Part shown: one piece after another, positions 59,175-64,000 of the stretch
Numbering within the stretch: the stretch's first letter is position 1
Layout of the letters: each line of letters begins with the position of its first letter
Assembly (NCBI GenBank): GCA_026545225.1
Contig: CM048852.1
Span: 16,142,146-16,206,145 of the forward strand
Direction of reading: 5' to 3'
Source: Cornus controversa
Taxonomy: Eukaryota; Streptophyta; Magnoliopsida; Cornales; Cornaceae
DNA length: 64,000 nt
Translations under genes and position numbers: made by a program
Notes under the pieces: model-generated
What the model saw: the letters and a program-made list of their open reading frames with translations, nothing else
What the model was told of the DNA's origin: nothing
The model's database searches: none

Positions 59175-61641
59175 ACTTTCAATTGAAGTCGATGACCGTC
59201 TCCTACGGACGTTAAATTGTAGGATTTGTATGTATTTCTATCCTTTAATTTCTTTAGTTTTCTTTTTATTTTATTTTATTTTATTTTATTTTATTTTTAG
59301 TTTATGTTTTTCTTTATTTTTCTTCCATTATTAGGTGTGTTTTAATGTGTTTTCTTTGAGTTTTTGATGTATAAGTTACTTCCGAGGGATGTCAAGAGGT
59401 GTACCGAGGTATTTGGACTCAAAATGGGAAAAAAAAAAAGGTCTCGGTCGACCTTGGGCGATAGACCCTTCAAAAATTGCATTCCCGGTCGACCTTGGGA
59501 GATAGACGCCAAAGGAGCTCCAGCAGGGGGGATCGATCGCCCCTTTGAAGGGGGATCGATCACCCCCATTAATTTTTGAAGGAAGCTCCCAACCAGCTGG
59601 GCGATCGATCGCCCAGCCCTGGGGGGATCGATCGCCCCAGCCCCTGAAGGCCAATCAGGCCTATTTTGCTATTTTTGCTCCCTCTTTCATGCCCTACTTC
59701 CTCTAACCCAAAATTTCTTGTTTTGATGACTCTTTGTGCCTCTCCAACATCAAAATACACTCTAAAAATCTTTCATAACACTACTTGATCATCATCATTC
59801 ATCATCATCAACATTAAATCCAACTTGTTTATATCAAATTCTCATTGAAGCTCCAACTTTCTCAAGTTTCTTCTTCAAATGAGGTGTGGTTTATTTTTGC
59901 AAAATTGGTTGGATTTCTTTGAGGGGTTTTAAAGTACAAGTTTGGGGGGGGGACATTACGCATTGATTGTGGACTACTCGGTTGACCCAGATTCTCCGGC
60001 ACCACCTTCTCCTTGATTTTTCGGAGGTAACTATCTTTTGTATTTTTATTTTTAGTTTTTTTTTTTTTCTTTATTTTATTTTATTTTATTTTATTTTTCT
60101 TTCTTTCTTTCTTCAGTTTAACAAAAAAAAAAAAAAAAATTCATATTTATTTTCACCCATACTATTTCACTTGGTCTTTGGGGTATAGTGGTTTGTTTTG
60201 ACAGGTTGTAACATTCAAGTTTGGGGGTGTGCTTTCATTGCCTTCATACAACTTGGTGTGCTCTATTTTCATGCCACTCATTCTCTAGATTCCTGGTATT
60301 ATCGTTCTTAACCTTCTCTATGCTTCGATTGGTAGTACATTGAGGACAATGTACAGTTTAAGTTTGGGGGTGAGGCGATGCCTATTTTTGTGCTTTATTG
60401 CATATGGGGGAAAATTTGTGTGAAATTCTTTTTGTATTAGGATTTTATTTTATTTTATTTTCTTAGTTTGTTTATTTTATTTTATTTTATTTTTAGATAG
60501 AATGTTTTGACATTATTCAAAGGATTAATACCTTATGTAGGTGCTTAACTTGCAATTTTTGAGTAGGTTTTAAATTCTTGAAAACTATGGTTTAAATTAA
60601 GTGGTTTTAATCATGGTTTGCAATAACATGTTTTGAAGTGATTAATTGTAGTTTCCTTACATGCACAAACACACTAGCATAGTCTTATGGGGTATAGACT
60701 GTGGTTCTGAGTTATTGAGTTACATGTGCTTGATATTAATTAGTATCTCTTGAGAATGAGTACCGATAATGTGTTTTACATGACTTCAATGAAAAAAAAA
60801 AAAAGAAAAAAAAAAAAAGAATGTGATGAATAAGCAAATCAATTTGATCCTTTTCATGAGTAACCGGACCTCTATGCCTCAGGAAGCACGGAGTGTTCGC
60901 GTCAAAAGTGAAAGGGTGAGGAAAGATGAGCATTGGTTGTCTTGATTTGTAGCCTGACTGATTCGAGTAATTAGGTCTTCAGGGTATCTTAAAGCCTAGT
61001 GCCCTAAAGTCATCTGGTTTGGGAGTCACTGACTGAAAGCTTGCTACATAGATCTTTCAGAAAGCTTAATAAATCAAGACATTGCACAACCAATAAAGCA
61101 ATGAAAAAAAAAAAGAATGATGAAAAAAAAAATGAAAAAAGTCATGTATTCATGTTTGGAAGTATGATTTCAATAAGGGGAGCTAGTGAGTTGAAAGGGT
61201 ATGTGCCTTAATATATTCAGAGCTTGGTTATGCTACATGAGATGATTGCTAGTTCACTTTACACGAGGGGACTAGAGTTGATTACTTTGATATATGTTGA
61301 TGTGAATTATGCATGGGACCATTGCTTTGAATTCTGGAATTATGGAATTTGAAATTATTCTTGAATGCAAGTTTGTAACTATATATTGTAATCTTCTTCT
61401 TGAATTAATGTTGAAACAAAATTTTGAATGTTTGTGGGTAACATTTCTGGAAACCCTCACGAGACTATACTCGTCCACTAGGGGGAACCTAGGGGTTTAA
61501 AGGCTTGTTGCATATGCTAAATGCAATCGTTTCTCCCACGAAAGTGGAGTTGGGTAGTTTAGTTAGTGTTTAGTAGTTTCTTTGTTTTAGTTTTGTTTTA
61601 TTCTATTGCTAAGGGACTAGCAATATGTAAGTTTGGGGGTG
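59175..61641 (+). other. Non-coding 3' region of the Athila-type element
   Basis: It contains GATCGATC and GGTCGACC palindromes (59447-59640), TTTTATTTTA runs (about 59266-59296, 60071-60097), AAGTTTGGGGG motifs at about 59939, 60211, 60359 and 61629, and CATTGAGGACAATGT near 60340. No pol remnants are recognised. The same signposts occur in the older copy at 9873-11400. Confidence 0.75.
59447..59640. repeat. Cluster of palindromes (GATCGATC, GGTCGACC)
   Basis: Four GATCGATC cores at about 59531, 59552, 59603 and 59627 sit in G-run/C-run arms; the one at 59597-59616 is a perfect 20 bp palindrome (arm CTGGGCGATC). Two GGTCGACCTTGGG copies lie at about 59447 and 59488. Confidence 0.85.
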
Positions 61642-63077
61642 TGATAGGCGTTGAATGTTACGCATTCTAGCCTCTTAACTTATGTATTTCATTCTCTTAG
61701 TGATAGATTATTTTGTGATTTTACTTTGTTTTAGTGTTTTCTGTATTTTCAGGGCCTTAATGATTATTTCAGTTAAAACCGTGATTTTGGGCTTTTAAAG
61801 ATGACATACAAGATGGTTGGATGAAGCCTACATCAAAGGGATCCATTGAACTCCATATTTTAACTCAACTCAGCCCAAGGAAGAGGTCCAAGAGAATTAC
61901 AGCTGCTTAAGAAGGTTTCGGGCCTGAAGCCCAAATCTGCGCATAATACAGTCTTAATCCTGTTTTGGAAAACGGACCAGAAGTGTTATTTCCGAGCTTC
62001 AAATCGACATAATTCCTGCGTAGGGTTGAACAAAATTCGATTCTGCACACTTTTGTATTTCACGGAAATTCCGTGAATCGGACTTCTAGTGGGTCAAAAG
62101 TTGGGCCGAAGTCAGCAGGAAAAACCCACCTGATTAGTGCTGCGGGAAAACCTAATTAATTCCTAATTGGATTAGGACTTTGATGTATTCTCTTGGCTAT
62201 TTAAAGTGACAAATTAGGGCTGTATTGGGGGAGGCTTGGCAGCAGCTTTGAAGAGCTTTTGGAGTGGAGAATCATTGGAGAACAAGGCGTATCATGAGCG
62301 GCTAGTTCAGCCACCAGGGTTTTGATGGAGCCCTAACTAAACATCACTGGTTTGATTGTTCTAATTATTGGGGATTTTTGTATTCATTCATAGATTGTGT
62401 AATTTAGAGGATTCTTATTATAGAATTGAGCAATAAAAGTCTTATAAATTCAGTTTCAATGATTTCTTATCTTGTCTTAGATATTTGATTGTTGTTATTG
62501 AACTCGTCCCTCTTATTTTCTGTGATCATGAGAGTGATTATTACACAATGGTTTTCACTGAATATATCATTAAAAGCTTTGATGGATTATGCCTAGAGAA
62601 GATGAACCATGTTGCACCCTAGATTAGAGTAGTTAGGCAGATGGCCCATGCCAATCGAAGATAGTCCATGACTTAGCCTTAATCATATGTTATCTTCTTG
62701 ACGGATGGAGGTGAGCTTGTAGCCACCGACACCACTTATGCATGATATGATGCCCCATAGTTAGTTCAATTGACCATTGATTGTGAAGTTAGTGGTGAAA
62801 TCAATTACCCTAGACTTATCTTATATTCTCTACACTCCTTAGTTTTTCTTGCTTTTGTTCAATTGCTTCATTAGATAATTTAGATATAAAAATCAGCACT
62901 CTTTCCAATTAAATTTAATTAGAATTAATTCCTTATATCCAACACAGTCAGACCACAGTCCTTGAGGTTCGATACCCATTCCTTTCGATAGCCCTATTCT
63001 ACAAGGAATTCGTTCTATTGCGAAGTGTGGTAATTTTTAATTGATATACTTTTTGAGTCACACTTACACACGAATCA
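61642..63077 (+). repeat. 3' LTR of the Athila-type element
   Basis: 1436 bp, preceded by GTAAGTTTGGGGGTG (polypurine tract) and followed by the CTGAG target duplication. Confidence 0.95.
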
Positions 63078-63538
63078 CTGAGGTTTGAGGTATTGTCACG
63101 CGACTATAATTTTGTGTAATTTTGTTACCAACACTCTATGAGGTTTATGCCATATATCACATACACCCCCTCTTGCTAAAAGTAGGTCGTGTCAAACCAC
63201 TTTTTGATAGTGAAAAAATCATGTTACCCTGACTTTTGACCTAACTTTTTTGAATACTAAAATTACCTATTTAACCCTGCCTAATGGACCAAAATGCCCC
63301 CAACTATGCCTTATTATTACATACCCACTATTATTACATTATATATATATATACATATATATGCAGAGCACCACCATCGCCACCAACCATAGCCATCACT
63401 ACCAGTTAACCACAGCCACCACCACCGCTTCTCTCTCTCTCTTATCTCCTCCTCCAACCACCATCACCACCCACCACAACTACCATCACCACTGCCACCA
63501 ACCACTACCACCACAGGTGGCAAAACCACCACCACCAT

Positions 63539-63569
<31 letters not shown>

Positions 63570-64000
63570 ACAAACCAGAGAGTTTGACGAAGGGTTTCGA
63601 TTGGGACTTGTGTACGATGGGTTTTGATTAGGGCTTGTGTTGGTTGTGTATGGTGGGTTTCGATTAGGGCTTGTGGTGGCTTGCGGTGGTTCCATTTGAT
63701 CAAAGGGGTTGTGTACAGTGGTTATTGGTTTGGGATTTGGGGTCTGGCTTACGGCAGTGGCAATTTTGTGCAATGAACTAGGGTTCTCTCTCTATATGTA
63801 TATATTTTACACACGCATAATTTGTGGTTTTGGTAGTTGTGATTGGTGGCGGGTTTTGTACGGTGGTTACAGGTTTGGGATTTGGGTTACGGGTTTTTTG
63901 TTTGGCTTGCGGTGGCGGTGGTTTTGGCACCGATGTGTTTGGCTTGTGTACAGTGGTTGCTGGTTTGGGGTTTGAGGTTTAGGTTGCTGGTTTGGGGTTT
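63078..64000 (+). mobile_element. Rest of the Mutator-like element, running off the window
   Basis: From the target duplication it continues as terminal repeat (GTTTGAGGTATTGTCACG). The interior is first CCA-rich (63364-63540), then a CA/TA microsatellite (about 63538-63567), then TGG/GGTTT-rich (63580-64000). In the last part, phrases such as GATTAGGGCTTGTG and GGTTTGGGATTTGGG recur. No recognised gene; open frames here follow from composition. Confidence 0.45.

Larger units (their letters stand above)
55602..63077 (+). mobile_element. Athila-type LTR element, 7476 bp, gag only, young
   Basis: 5' LTR 55602-57038 (1437 bp) and 3' LTR 61642-63077 (1436 bp) both run TGATAGGCGTTG to CACACGAATCA. 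Target duplications CTGAG lie at 55597-55601 and 63078-63082. A primer-binding site TGGCGCCGTTGCCGGGGA (57044-57061) and a gag region (57339-59174) follow. There is no protease, reverse transcriptase or integrase. A 2.4 kb non-coding region holds four AAGTTTGGGGG motifs, the last being the polypurine tract beside the 3' LTR. By eye the LTRs differ at about nine bases and one 1-bp indel, so the insertion is recent (a few hundred thousand years at usual plant rates). It would depend on a helper for pol. Confidence 0.92.

Noticed and set aside
59342-59760. Three overlapping minus-strand frames of 63-92 codons rich in Gly/Arg/Pro
   Set aside because: They read across the GATCGATC palindrome cluster in the Athila non-coding region and repeat each other because of it.
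63250-63975. Thr/His/Pro-rich and Gly/Val/Trp-rich frames near the window end
   Set aside because: They come from CCA/TGG and CA microsatellite DNA in a Mutator-like element, not from a recognisable gene.

Overview
The window looks like nuclear DNA of a eudicot plant. It is AT-rich, packed with nested LTR retrotransposons of typical plant lineages (TRIM, Tekay/Del chromovirus, Athila, Tat, Sirevirus, other Copia). It also carries a TIR-NB-LRR disease-resistance gene, a class that grasses lack. I cannot name the species. All identifications come from reading motifs and repeat ends by eye; no database search was run.

Layout. 1-328: a TRIM element cut by the window edge. 794-4811: an LBD (LOB-domain) transcription-factor pseudogene split by a 3.46 kb solo LTR. 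4967-15266: solo LTRs of two families 8 bp apart, then the 3' end of an Athila-type element and the 3' end of a Sirevirus. 15267-20951: mostly host intergenic DNA with a decayed hAT MITE and an AMSH-type deubiquitinase pseudogene. 20952-29893: a 5'-truncated, broken Tekay chromovirus carrying a hAT MITE in pol and, in its 3' LTR, a Pack-MULE with a captured type II peroxiredoxin fragment. 29894-33616: the 5' end of a Tat-lineage element on the minus strand, with a palindrome-rich minisatellite, then a long Tekay-like LTR.

34589-41637 (minus): the one clearly functional-looking host gene, a TNL immune receptor. It can be modelled with six exons, consistent splice phases and an open frame of about 1147 codons. 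A hAT MITE and a diverged tandem duplication lie in intron 1, a microsatellite fills intron 4, and the 3' end of exon 5 with its splice donor is duplicated. The sequence upstream of the gene is also partly duplicated.

43190-55452: a LINE scrap, an internal piece of a Tat-lineage element (minus), about 3 kb I could not classify, a Tat 3' end with minisatellite and 3' LTR (plus), and a hAT-like outer element that appears to enclose a Tekay-like LTR and a Copia 3' end. 55575-64000: a Mutator-like element whose left terminal repeat was hit by a young gag-only Athila-type element (55602-63077) with 5 bp target duplications and nearly identical LTRs.

The genes do not form a functional cluster. The window is one TNL gene among transposon nests and decayed gene fragments. 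The clearest biological stories are the Pack-MULE gene capture, remodelling of the TNL C-terminal exon, and layered insertions that can be put in relative order from their target duplications.
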